DNA of 18,389 nt from CAYHIW01 sp964356745 (GCA_964356745.1 CAYHIW010000018.1:1-18389); one strand, 5' to 3'; positions 7,311-14,745 are shown, numbered from the stretch's first letter. Numbers and translations are program-made. The notes: a model not told the origin generated them from the letters alone.

Positions 7311-8549
7311 ATGGAACGATTGAAGAGAAAACTACAGTGGTTGATTAACTATTATCATCTGGGTCGGTCTATTCTGGCCAATATCATTTATGGTTTTCCT
7401 TCGCGAAGGCTCAAAGTGATTGGTGTTACCGGTACAGACGGGAAGACAACTACTTCACATCTTATTTATCACATTCTTAAATCAACAGGTCGCAAAGTTG
7501 CGCTCATTTCAAGTGTTTCAGCGCGCATAGGAGATGAGGAGATGGAGACGGGATTGCATAGAACTACGCCCGACGCGTTTGAAATGCAACCAATCATTAA
7601 GCGAATTGCCGATAAAGGATTTGAATATTTGGTTTTAGAAACGACATCGCACGCCTTGGATCAAAACAGAGTGTATGGGATTAAATATGAGGTTGGTGTG
7701 AGTACTAATGTAACCCCGGAGCATCTGGATTATCATAAAACTTATGCGAATTTACTCCGGACAAAAGCAAAGTTATTATTAAGAGCAAAAACTTCAATCG
7801 TAAATAAAGATGATGGATCGTTCTCTGAGTTAAGCGAGTATTTAAAATCAAAAGGCAAGCCCTTTTTCACCTACAGTCTAAAAGCACAAGCAGATTTCAT
7901 TTTTGATTTTAATAAAAGCTCTAAGAAAGGAGTTACAAGTTTCAACAATTACAATTATCTTGCAGCGTACTCGGTTTGCACGCAACTGGGGATTGATAAA
8001 GACAAGATTGTGGATTCGTTAAAAAGTTTTTCTTTGCCAGAAGGAAGAGTTGAGAAAGTGTTTGAGAAAGGACCGATTATTTATGTTGATTTTGCACACA
8101 CTCCTAATTCGTTTAGAAATGTACTACCAGAACTAAAAAAGGATTTAAAAAAAGACGGATTACTTATTCATGTGTTTGGATCTGCTGGTTTACGTGATGA
8201 GAAGAAAAGGCCTGATATGGGATCAGCAAGTGGAGAATATGCCGACATTGTTATTTTGACCGAAGAAGATTATCGTACCGAAGATCCTGAGAAGATTTGC
8301 CGAGAGGTTGCCATTGGACTTGAGAAACACGGATTCAAAAAGCAAAATACTTCGTTGTTTCGAAACAAGAAAACATATCTTGTGAATATTCATAGGAACG
8401 AGGCAATTAGAATTGCTTTAACAATCGCAAAGAAAAACGATGTAATCGTGTGTACAGGTAAAAGCCATGAACGAAGTCTTGCAAGAGGGACTAAAGAATT
8501 TCCATGGCACGAAAAAACCGAAATATTAAAAGCCCTAAATTCTAAATAA
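7311..8549 (+). CDS. MurE-like Mur ligase lacking the N-terminal domain
   Basis: The 412-residue protein carries the central ATPase and C-terminal domains of MurE, which adds the third amino acid of the peptidoglycan stem. Motifs: P-loop GVTGTDGKTTT (38-48), RTTPDAF (84-90), TSHALDQNR (112-120), TNVTPEHLDYH (132-142), a lysine-rich TKAK (151-154) near the usual carbamylated lysine, VDFAHTPNSF (259-268), RDEKKRPDMG (295-304) and GKSHE (383-387). Typical MurE is about 490 residues; the UDP-binding N-terminal domain is missing. The DNPR motif that reads meso-diaminopimelate is replaced by EDYR (319-322), so the amino acid cannot be predicted. The gene sits between ftsI and accessory genes. Family is sure, exact substrate is not. 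Confidence 0.85.
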   Translation: MERLKRKLQWLINYYHLGRSILANIIYGFPSRRLKVIGVTGTDGKTTTSHLIYHILKSTGRKVALISSVSARIGDEEMETGLHRTTPDAFEMQPIIKRIADKGFEYLVLETTSHALDQNRVYGIKYEVGVSTNVTPEHLDYHKTYANLLRTKAKLLLRAKTSIVNKDDGSFSELSEYLKSKGKPFFTYSLKAQADFIFDFNKSSKKGVTSFNNYNYLAAYSVCTQLGIDKDKIVDSLKSFSLPEGRVEKVFEKGPIIYVDFAHTPNSFRNVLPELKKDLKKDGLLIHVFGSAGLRDEKKRPDMGSASGEYADIVILTEEDYRTEDPEKICREVAIGLEKHGFKKQNTSLFRNKKTYLVNIHRNEAIRIALTIAKKNDVIVCTGKSHERSLARGTKEFPWHEKTEILKALNSK

Positions 8550-8552
8550 TGT

Positions 8553-10040
8553 ATGACAGACGGTGAGCAAAAAATTCCTTACGAACCAACGACTAAACGT
8601 CGATTTGAACTTTCACATGATGAATTCTCACGTGAAAGAGTAAGAGCTCTTCTTAAAGCGCATAGACAATTAAAAGAGGAAATTCCATTTTATGCTGGTA
8701 TGACTTTGTTTGGCTCATTGTCAAAAGGTAAAGAATTGACAGAAGATACCGCAACCTTTACTGATTTAGATATTTTCGCATTTCTTGATAGAGAGTCTTT
8801 TAAGGAAACGATAAAAGAATTTGAGCACAATGATCAGTTTAAAGAATATTTCGAAAAAGTATACATGAAACATCCCATGCACTCGGCTTCGGATATGAAC
8901 AGGGTAAGAGATAGTAATATTGAGACTGCAGCAGAGTATTTTATAAAGCATAGAATACAGTCAATAATAGAGGCTGAAACAAAAAAAAGCGTTCCAGAAA
9001 AATTAGTAAAAGTAGAAACGGAATTTATAAGTCTCAATGATGAAACCGGTCAGTCGATCTTTGGAGCAGTAATATTCCACGATGAATGGATGAGAGATTT
9101 TGGATACTTTAAAGATGCAGAACTTGCTAACTTTCAATCTATAGCTGCGCCCTTTTTTTATGATATTGGTAACGGGTTAAGAAAATATCGTGAAGATTAC
9201 ATGAGGAAACTTTTGTCGCTTCCACTCGATGAAGCTAACAAACATTGGAAACTATCCGTTGATGCAATGAAAACATGGGAAAGAAGAAATGATATTCCTC
9301 CAGAACTTCAATCTTCATATCCGAATAGTTTTTCAGCCGCAATCGAGTACTATAAGCCCAAAAAATCACCCAAGCATGAAAATGAAATATCAGACCCTTT
9401 TAATTTATTAGAAATAAACAATTTAGCAGCTGAAGATTTATCGAAATTAAAAGAAGCGATTGTAAAAAATGATGGATCAGTAAATATCATGGTTCATCCT
9501 TGGTATGTAAGTGATGCTTCAGAAGATTTGTGGCCAACACCAGTTGCGTATAGTACAGCGAGAACTGAATTTATAAAAACTTCAGTAGAACAAGGAGTGC
9601 CATTGATTGTATTTGAAGAAGCGAGTGGATTTACCAGTTTAGAGCAAAGAGTAGGAGCTTCTAAAGGAACTTTATATGTAGTATCTACTACTCATGATAA
9701 TCCACTTCCCGTTTCTGTTGAAGATTATCAAAGTAGAAACTTTAGACAAAATGATGAAACAAGATGGGAACCCTTAATGAAATTATTTAAAGAATTAGGA
9801 ATTCGGCACGCATTAGTGGGAGGAAAATATATGAATATTGAGAAACCATTAACTTCAGAAGAGAAAGCTAACTTAGCTCAGTTTCAAAACAAAGTGGATC
9901 AATATCCTCTTGCAAAAGCTTTTTTGGACAAAGGAATTTTACCTTCAGGATGTCCAGGTACTGTCGTGCAAAAAATACTAGAATCAGGAATAGATGTTTC
10001 CATATCACCAATTTCTCATCCAGACAACGTAGTCAAATAA
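8553..10040 (+). CDS. Nucleotidyltransferase-fold protein with unknown C-terminal domain
   Basis: I do not recognise this 495-residue protein as a named family. Residues 50-75 contain GSLSKG (54-59), and after 11 residues TDLDIF (70-75). This is the hG[GS]...DhD signature of the polymerase-beta-like nucleotidyltransferase fold, with D71 and D73 as likely metal ligands and E155 or E157 as a possible third acidic residue. A helical middle follows (about 175-300). The C-terminal part (about 308-490) alternates predicted strands and helices (NIMVHPWY, VPLIVFEE, GTLYVVSTTHDNP, RHALVGGKY, GCPGTVVQKILESGIDV) and resembles an alpha/beta enzyme fold; its identity is unclear. It starts 3 bases after the murE-like stop and ends 2 bases before the hydrolase gene, so the two look co-expressed. 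No wall-related motif is visible. Confidence 0.65.
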   Translation: MTDGEQKIPYEPTTKRRFELSHDEFSRERVRALLKAHRQLKEEIPFYAGMTLFGSLSKGKELTEDTATFTDLDIFAFLDRESFKETIKEFEHNDQFKEYFEKVYMKHPMHSASDMNRVRDSNIETAAEYFIKHRIQSIIEAETKKSVPEKLVKVETEFISLNDETGQSIFGAVIFHDEWMRDFGYFKDAELANFQSIAAPFFYDIGNGLRKYREDYMRKLLSLPLDEANKHWKLSVDAMKTWERRNDIPPELQSSYPNSFSAAIEYYKPKKSPKHENEISDPFNLLEINNLAAEDLSKLKEAIVKNDGSVNIMVHPWYVSDASEDLWPTPVAYSTARTEFIKTSVEQGVPLIVFEEASGFTSLEQRVGASKGTLYVVSTTHDNPLPVSVEDYQSRNFRQNDETRWEPLMKLFKELGIRHALVGGKYMNIEKPLTSEEKANLAQFQNKVDQYPLAKAFLDKGILPSGCPGTVVQKILESGIDVSISPISHPDNVVK

Positions 10041-10042
10041 TC

Positions 10043-10615
10043 ATGAAAAACGCAATTATATTACATGGACTGCCCGACAAAAAAGAATACTACGACCCTA
10101 AAGTACCTTCTGCTAGTAATCATCATTGGATACCATGGTTGCAAAAAGAGCTTCTATCAAATGAAATAGCAGCGCAGACTCCAGAGGTACCCCATGCATT
10201 CGAGGCGCATTATGAATCATGGAAGAAAGAATTTGAAAGATTCGAGATAACGCCAGAGACAATTTTAGTTGGACATAGCTGTGGTGGTGGATTTATTGTC
10301 CGATGGCTGAGCGAGCATAAGAATGTCAAAGTCGGAAATGTTATTTTAGTTGCTCCGTGGATTGATCCAACGAAAGAACTTGGCGATAACGACTTTTTCG
10401 ATTTTAAAGTAGATCCGAATGTTACCAGTCGAACAAAAAAGTTTGTAATTTTTAACTCGGACAATGATTCTGAAGCTGTTCATAAATCTATCCAAATTAT
10501 AAAAGACACTGTAAAGGGGACGAAGTTTGTAGAATTTCATAACTACGGCCACTTTTGTCTGGAAGATATGAAAACCACTAAATTCCCAGAATTGTTAGCG
10601 GAATGCCTAAAATAA
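10043..10615 (+). CDS. RBBP9/YdeN-type alpha/beta serine hydrolase
   Basis: The 190-residue protein fits the small RBBP9/YdeN hydrolase family. Seen features are an N-terminal NAIILHGL strand and oxyanion-hole region (3-10), the nucleophile elbow GHSCGG (77-82, S79), an acidic site in NSDNDSEAV (138-146, D140 or D142) and the catalytic histidine in YGHF (168-171, H170), giving a complete Ser-Asp-His triad. Substrate is unknown for most of this family. I choose the ATG at 10043, two bases after the preceding stop; an earlier in-frame start would lie inside the nucleotidyltransferase gene and add about 30 non-homologous residues. Tight spacing to that gene suggests a shared transcript. Confidence 0.85.
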   Translation: MKNAIILHGLPDKKEYYDPKVPSASNHHWIPWLQKELLSNEIAAQTPEVPHAFEAHYESWKKEFERFEITPETILVGHSCGGGFIVRWLSEHKNVKVGNVILVAPWIDPTKELGDNDFFDFKVDPNVTSRTKKFVIFNSDNDSEAVHKSIQIIKDTVKGTKFVEFHNYGHFCLEDMKTTKFPELLAECLK

Positions 10616-10630
10616 TTAAATACATAGATT

Positions 10631-10636
10631 TATAAT
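10631..10636 (+). promoter_or_regulatory. -10 element of the PPOX gene (predicted leaderless)
   Basis: A perfect TATAAT lies in the 26-base gap after the hydrolase gene, only 5 bases before the ATG at 10642. The transcript would start at or near the A of the ATG. No TTGACA-like -35 is seen at 16-18 bases upstream. Confidence 0.55.
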
Positions 10637-10641
10637 GCGGT

Positions 10642-11130
10642 ATGCAAACTCAGGACGACTTAAATAAACGCGCTAAGGAAATTATTCAGAACATTCTTTA
10701 CATAACTATTGCGACCTCTTCAAAAGAAAATCAACCATGGAACAGTCCAGTTTATTCTGCTTTTGACGAAGATTACAATTTCTACTGGGCTTCCGATCAA
10801 AACGGTCAACATTCAAAAAACATTAAAGAAAATCCTAAGGTATTTATTGTAATTTACGATTCTACAGCTCCAGAAGGCACGGGTGAAGGAGTTTATGTTA
10901 AAGCAAAAGCTCAGATGTTGACAGATGAGAAAGATATTGCGGATGGTTTACGTTATCTTGATGGGAGAGTAAATAAAAATAAAGATCCCAATACGAGAAC
11001 CTCAGAATTTCAAGGAGATAAACCGAGAAGAGTATACAAAGCTGTTCCTGAAAAATTCTGGATGAATGACGATGGAGATGTAAGCGGTGATTATATAGAC
11101 ATTCGTCGAGAAGTCAAAATCCTAAAATAA
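10642..11130 (+). CDS. PPOX-type FMN-binding split-barrel protein
   Basis: The 162-residue protein matches the pyridoxamine 5'-phosphate oxidase-like split-barrel superfamily. The N-terminal strands read LYITIATSSKENQPWNSPVY (19-38), then a FYWASDQNGQHSKNIKENPK stretch (about 52-71) typical of flavin-binding members, then VFIVIYDS and GVYVKAKAQML strands. The C-terminal RVYKAVPEKFWMNDD is common to small PPOX-like proteins in uncultured bacteria. Such proteins bind FMN or F420 and reduce small molecules, but no substrate can be inferred here. It has its own consensus -10 box 5 bases before the start and is followed by a hairpin, so it looks like a single-gene transcription unit inside the wall cluster. 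Confidence 0.8.
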   Translation: MQTQDDLNKRAKEIIQNILYITIATSSKENQPWNSPVYSAFDEDYNFYWASDQNGQHSKNIKENPKVFIVIYDSTAPEGTGEGVYVKAKAQMLTDEKDIADGLRYLDGRVNKNKDPNTRTSEFQGDKPRRVYKAVPEKFWMNDDGDVSGDYIDIRREVKILK

Positions 11131-11155
11131 CCAAAAATCCCTCATTTTAGCCTCA

Positions 11156-11174
11156 ACGCACCTCGTAGGTGCGT
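11156..11174 (+). terminator. Perfect 8-bp hairpin, possible terminator
   Basis: ACGCACCT (11156-11163) and AGGTGCGT (11167-11174) are exact inverted copies around a CGT loop. A T-rich run (TTTTTCTTTATTTTTTT, 11187-11203) starts 12 bases later instead of directly after the stem, which is unusual for an intrinsic terminator. The site lies 25 bases after the PPOX stop and upstream of the next promoter, a sensible place for termination. Confidence 0.45.
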
Positions 11175-11202
11175 ATTGGCAAACAATTTTTCTTTATTTT
11201 TT

Positions 11203-11211
11203 TGGTATAAT
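11203..11211 (+). promoter_or_regulatory. Extended -10 promoter of the membrane-protein gene
   Basis: TGGTATAAT at 11203-11211 is a full extended -10 (TGnTATAAT). The ATG at 11221 is 9 bases after the box, so the leader would be only about 2-3 bases. A TTGGCA at 11176-11181 is too far away (24 bases) to be a -35 partner. Confidence 0.65.
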
Positions 11212-11220
11212 AGATGCTTC

Positions 11221-11691
11221 ATGAATAGACTAGAGAGAGGATTGGATCGAGCTAAACAAACTTCAGAAGCAGTTGTGGCATACGGGTTCCTTGCAGGAAT
11301 CATTCCATTATTCCTTTTAAATAAGGTGGTGGTTACGGCTCCAAGAAGAAAGAAAATTATTGGAAAAATTGTTAATAGTCGTGATGGATTAAGTTCAAGG
11401 GATAGACTCGAAGTTGACGAGCGCACAAACTCGATAACCATACCAGATGGTTCAACCGCAACGGTTATTTTAATTGAGAGAGGAAAGACTACTGTGGAAG
11501 GTATTATTCTTGATTACACAAGAAAATATAAAAATGGACATAAAGCGCTTGTAAAAGTTGATGGGAAAATCCGATCAAAAGGAAGAGGTCAAGTTCCAGT
11601 GATGAAAGGTGGAAATATAATCGAATTAAATCCTGCAAAATCCACTCATAGACTCGAGGATGGAACGGTTATTTCGTGGAGCGATTGCTGA
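11221..11691 (+). CDS. Unknown one-helix membrane protein
   Basis: I do not recognise this 156-residue protein. It has a charged amphipathic start (MNRLERGLDRAKQ), one hydrophobic helix (about 18-36) and a soluble remainder rich in short beta strands. The latter includes SITIPDGSTATVILIERGKT (71-90), VEGIILDY and KALVKVDGKIRSKG, and ends in cysteine. The pattern suggests a membrane-anchored small beta-barrel or sandwich domain, on which side of the membrane is unclear. The ATG at 11221 is chosen because the extended -10 lies just upstream; an in-frame extension to 11176 would run through that promoter. The gene lies 12 bases before pgeF, whose promoter overlaps its stop codon. Confidence 0.6.
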   Translation: MNRLERGLDRAKQTSEAVVAYGFLAGIIPLFLLNKVVVTAPRRKKIIGKIVNSRDGLSSRDRLEVDERTNSITIPDGSTATVILIERGKTTVEGIILDYTRKYKNGHKALVKVDGKIRSKGRGQVPVMKGGNIIELNPAKSTHRLEDGTVISWSDC

Positions 11692-11697
11692 TATAAT
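11689..11697 (+). promoter_or_regulatory. Extended -10 promoter of pgeF (predicted leaderless)
   Basis: TGATATAAT at 11689-11697 matches TGnTATAAT fully, and its TGA is also the stop codon of the preceding gene. The pgeF ATG follows 6 bases after the box, so the transcript should begin at the start codon. It would drive the pgeF-murC-murB-murA run. Confidence 0.7.
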
Positions 11698-11703
11698 TTC
11701 TTC

Positions 11704-12438
11704 ATGATTGTTTACGATTCCAAAGGAAAGTATTTTTACTCTGACACCGTTCCTAAGAGCGAGTATTTTTCAGCATTTTCTACAAAAGATTTAGGAGATG
11801 GAGGAGACGCAACCGTTATTCAGCAATTTTTCAACGAGAATAATCTTCAGGTTAAAAACATTGTTGTTCTTAACCAAATTCACTCAACAGACGTCAAGGT
11901 AGTGTCTGAGGAATCATCAGACAAAATCCAACAATTTGAGAACTATGACGGACTTATTACGAGTTTGTCAGATGTTTGTATTTCTGTAAAAACTGCAGAC
12001 TGTGTGCCCATACAATTTGTCGATCAAAAAAATCAAAGAATTGGTGTTTCACATCAAGGATGGAAAGGAACTTTGGGTAAAATGGCACAGGTTATGGTCC
12101 AAAAATTTGTAGATCTCGCTTCAGACAGAGACGATATTATTGCGATTATCGGTCCGTCAATCGGTAGTTGTTGCTACAATATAGAAGAAGATCTTGCGAG
12201 AAAATTTCAAGATGCGCTTGGAAGCATAGCTGAAGGATCGCTTCAGAAAAGACAAGGAGATTGGTATTTGAATCTAGTTAAATTAAACGTTGCTCAACTT
12301 GTTTTAAGTGGAGTCAAGCGAGAGAATATTGATTTTTTCCCGTTTTGTACCAAGTGCGACGAGGCAAGATTTGGATCCTCAAGAAGAAGTGGTGGGAAGA
12401 ATTTTAGCAGACAGTTTAACTGCATTATAAAACTATGA
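11704..12438 (+). CDS. pgeF: Peptidoglycan editing factor PgeF (YfiH, multicopper-oxidase-like)
   Basis: The 244-residue protein is a member of the YfiH/DUF152 family. The three expected metal ligands are present: H60 in NQIHSTDV, C100 in TADCVP and H117 in SHQGWKGT. Further family marks are GPSIGSCCYNI (150-160) and a C-terminal CTKCDEARFGSSRR. In E. coli, YfiH removes UDP-MurNAc carrying L-serine that MurC makes by mistake. Relatives have also been reported to act on purine nucleosides. The editing role fits well here, because the gene ends by an ATGA overlap with murC, so the two proteins are probably made together. Its promoter lies just before the start codon. Confidence 0.9.
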   Translation: MIVYDSKGKYFYSDTVPKSEYFSAFSTKDLGDGGDATVIQQFFNENNLQVKNIVVLNQIHSTDVKVVSEESSDKIQQFENYDGLITSLSDVCISVKTADCVPIQFVDQKNQRIGVSHQGWKGTLGKMAQVMVQKFVDLASDRDDIIAIIGPSIGSCCYNIEEDLARKFQDALGSIAEGSLQKRQGDWYLNLVKLNVAQLVLSGVKRENIDFFPFCTKCDEARFGSSRRSGGKNFSRQFNCIIKL

Positions 12439-13862
12439 ATACAATAGAAAAAGCAAAAAACATTTTTATTTTAGGAATCAAAGGTGTTGCGATGGCTCAT
12501 CTTGCCATAATACTTTCTGAAATGGGAAAGCACGTAACCGGAGCAGATGTTGATGAGATTTTTAAAACAGATGTTCTTCTGCAGATTCATAACCTCAAAG
12601 TTCAGATAGGATTTGATCCTCAAACATTACCTAAAGAAACAGATCTTGTTATATACAGCGCTGCACACGGAGGTCTTGAGAATCCACTAATTCAAGAAGC
12701 TAAAAAAAGAAATGTAACTATTTTATCTCAAGGTGAAGTTTTGGGAGAACTGAGTTCTTATTGCAAACACACAATCGCTATTTGCGGAACCCATGGCAAA
12801 ACAACAACTTCATCGATGCTTGCGTACGCGCTTATTAAACTTGGCGTAAAACCAAGTTTTATGGTAGGAACTCCTAAATTCAATGAGTATGAGGGAAGCG
12901 CCTATGGAGACAAAGAATATTTTGTGATTGAGGCAGACGAATATGGTGTAAATCCTCCTCTTGATAAGGCTGCAAAATTTTTATTTTTAAATCCCGATAC
13001 GATTCTTTGTACTAATATCGATTTTGATCATCCAGACGTTTACGATTCATTAGATACTGTAAAAGACACGTTCAGATCTTTTTTCACAAAAGCAAACAAT
13101 TTGATTGTCTGTGGAGATGATATAAACGCTTTAGAAACAGCAAAACACAGTGGAAAAAAATTTAAGACTTATGGTTTTTCTGAGAAAAACGATATACAAA
13201 TTAAAGAATTTAGAACAACATCAGACGGGACAGAATTGACACTTCTTATTGAAAATAAGCCGCACAAGTTTTACACCACATTGTGGGGTGAAAAAAATTC
13301 TTCCAATACAGCCGGTGTAATATCCGTACTACTTCAGTATGGATTTAGTTCATCTGAGATACAGAAAGCGATCCAGTATTTTACCGGTGCTCAGAGAAGG
13401 TTCGAACTCCTCTATAAGACAAACGATATATTTCTATTTGATGATTATGCTCATCACCCAGCAGAAATCAAAGCAACCATTGAGTCTGCACGGAGAAGAT
13501 ATCCAAACAAAATACTGAGGGTAATATTCCAACCCCATACGTTTTCTCGTACCAAAATGTTCCTCAAGGAATTCGCAGAGGCATTAGTTTTAGCAGACAC
13601 AGCCTATATTCTTCCTGTTTTTTCATCCGCAAGAGAGAAAGGTAGCGAGTTTAATGTAACATCTCAAGACATCGTAGCTCAAGCAAAAATACTTGGTAAA
13701 ACCAACATTCAAACGTACGACACCAAAGAAGGGCTTTTAGAGGAATTAACCAAAGTAATTGGCGCTAATGAAGTCATATTTACCATGGGGGCAGGCAACG
13801 TTTACGAGCTTGGAGATGATATAATTAAGGTTATACATGCTCACCATACAGAAAAACGTTGA
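12435..13862 (+). CDS. murC: UDP-MurNAc--L-alanine ligase MurC
   Basis: The 475-residue Mur ligase should add the first stem amino acid to UDP-MurNAc using ATP. The N-terminal UDP-binding Rossmann part shows GIKGVAM (14-20). The central domain has the P-loop GTHGKTTT (118-125), EADEY (166-170) and NIDFDHPD (194-201). The C-terminal domain has DDYAHHP (336-342) and FQPHTFSRT (365-373), both MurC-type. Two details lean towards the recycling ligase Mpl: EADEY instead of EADESD, and the FDHPDVYDSL stretch. Length is close to MurC. The C-terminal motifs and the position before murB favour MurC. It overlaps pgeF by four bases and murB by 26. Confidence 0.88.
   Translation: MNTIEKAKNIFILGIKGVAMAHLAIILSEMGKHVTGADVDEIFKTDVLLQIHNLKVQIGFDPQTLPKETDLVIYSAAHGGLENPLIQEAKKRNVTILSQGEVLGELSSYCKHTIAICGTHGKTTTSSMLAYALIKLGVKPSFMVGTPKFNEYEGSAYGDKEYFVIEADEYGVNPPLDKAAKFLFLNPDTILCTNIDFDHPDVYDSLDTVKDTFRSFFTKANNLIVCGDDINALETAKHSGKKFKTYGFSEKNDIQIKEFRTTSDGTELTLLIENKPHKFYTTLWGEKNSSNTAGVISVLLQYGFSSSEIQKAIQYFTGAQRRFELLYKTNDIFLFDDYAHHPAEIKATIESARRRYPNKILRVIFQPHTFSRTKMFLKEFAEALVLADTAYILPVFSSAREKGSEFNVTSQDIVAQAKILGKTNIQTYDTKEGLLEELTKVIGANEVIFTMGAGNVYELGDDIIKVIHAHHTEKR
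13817..13825 (+). promoter_or_regulatory. Possible extended -10 upstream of murB
   Basis: TGATATAAT, identical to the pgeF box, lies at 13817-13825 inside the end of murC and 11 bases before the murB ATG. The predicted leader is about 5 bases. Because it lies in coding sequence (GAT GAT ATA ATT codons) it may be chance. Confidence 0.35.
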
Positions 13863-14745
13863 TCTGACCAATATGACAACGCTCAAGATGAAAGCGGTTG
13901 CCGCTCGACTCTGTGTTGCCAAGTCAAGAGAGGATATCATTGAGGCGCAAAAAGAGGCTCAGTCCCAAAATCAGGAACTCCTTATTCTCGGTGGAGGATC
14001 AAATACCGTACTACTTCAAGAACAGGTCGATAAATTTGTAGTTCGAAATCAGTACGTCCAAAAAAAGATTGTTTCGGAAAACGATGAATATGTAGATCTT
14101 TCTATCTCTTCAGGATACCCAGTAGGACTCTTGGTTAATCAGACAGTGAAAGACGGTCTTTCGGGTTTCGAGTATCAGCTTGGACTGCCCGGAACTGTTG
14201 GTGGAGCAATCTACATGAACTCTAAATGGACAAAACCATTTACCTATTTTGGAGACAATCTTATTTCTGCAAATCTATTGACCAAAGAGGGAACGATAAA
14301 AACAGTTGAGAGAGATTATTTCAACTTTGCCTATGACTACAGTATTCTTCAGGATACAGGAGAAATTCTTTTGGAGGCAGTATTCCGAATGAAGCGCATG
14401 GATCGCGAGAAGCTTGATGCTCTTGCTAAAGAAGCGTTTGCGTACCGCAAAGAAACGCAACCAATGGGAATTGCAACAAGTGGGTGTTTCTACCAAAACT
14501 TAAGTGACGAGGAAGTAACGAGAATTGGTGAGTCAACGAATTCTGCAGGAAATCTCATTGATAAAGCAGGATTAAAAGGAGTGTCGCAAGGATCTTTCGT
14601 GGTCTCAGATCATCACGCTAACTTTATTTTGAATCAAGGTGGAGGTCAACCAGAAGATTTAAAGAAATTGCTGATAAAAATCAAAAGTACCGTTAAAGAT
14701 AAGTTTAACGTAGAATTAAAAGAGGAAGTCAGACTCATTCAATAA
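13837..14745 (+). CDS. murB: UDP-N-acetylenolpyruvoylglucosamine reductase MurB
   Basis: The 302-residue FAD flavoenzyme reduces the enolpyruvyl group to give UDP-MurNAc. FAD-binding marks are GGGSN (52-56) and LPGTVGGAIYMN (117-128). The catalytic loop reads GCFYQN (216-221), where E. coli MurB has GSFFKN; C217 therefore stands at the proton-donor serine position. The catalytic glutamate is kept in KEEVRLI (295-301, E297). Length is that of the short MurB class. The start codon lies 26 bases inside murC; an AAGG seven bases before it may be a weak ribosome site, one of the few near a start in this window. The murA ATG follows 2 bases after the stop. Confidence 0.93.
   Translation: MLTIQKNVDLTNMTTLKMKAVAARLCVAKSREDIIEAQKEAQSQNQELLILGGGSNTVLLQEQVDKFVVRNQYVQKKIVSENDEYVDLSISSGYPVGLLVNQTVKDGLSGFEYQLGLPGTVGGAIYMNSKWTKPFTYFGDNLISANLLTKEGTIKTVERDYFNFAYDYSILQDTGEILLEAVFRMKRMDREKLDALAKEAFAYRKETQPMGIATSGCFYQNLSDEEVTRIGESTNSAGNLIDKAGLKGVSQGSFVVSDHHANFILNQGGGQPEDLKKLLIKIKSTVKDKFNVELKEEVRLIQ

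Noticed and set aside
9474..10040. Isochorismatase-like identity for the C-terminal domain of the nucleotidyltransferase-fold protein
   Set aside because: The LGIRHALVGG and GCPGTVVQKILESGIDV stretches are arranged a little like that fold, but the catalytic Asp and Lys positions could not be placed with confidence.
9950..10042. Extended N-terminus for the serine hydrolase
   Set aside because: It overlaps the coding end of the preceding gene and adds residues before the conserved first strand of the hydrolase fold.
11176..11220. Longer start for the membrane protein
   Set aside because: It would translate the extended -10 box and T-rich run; the ATG at 11221 fits the promoter.
12435..13862. 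Mpl (peptidoglycan recycling ligase) instead of MurC
   Set aside because: EADEY and FDHPD lean that way, but DDYAHHP, FQPHTFSRT and the position between pgeF and murB fit MurC.
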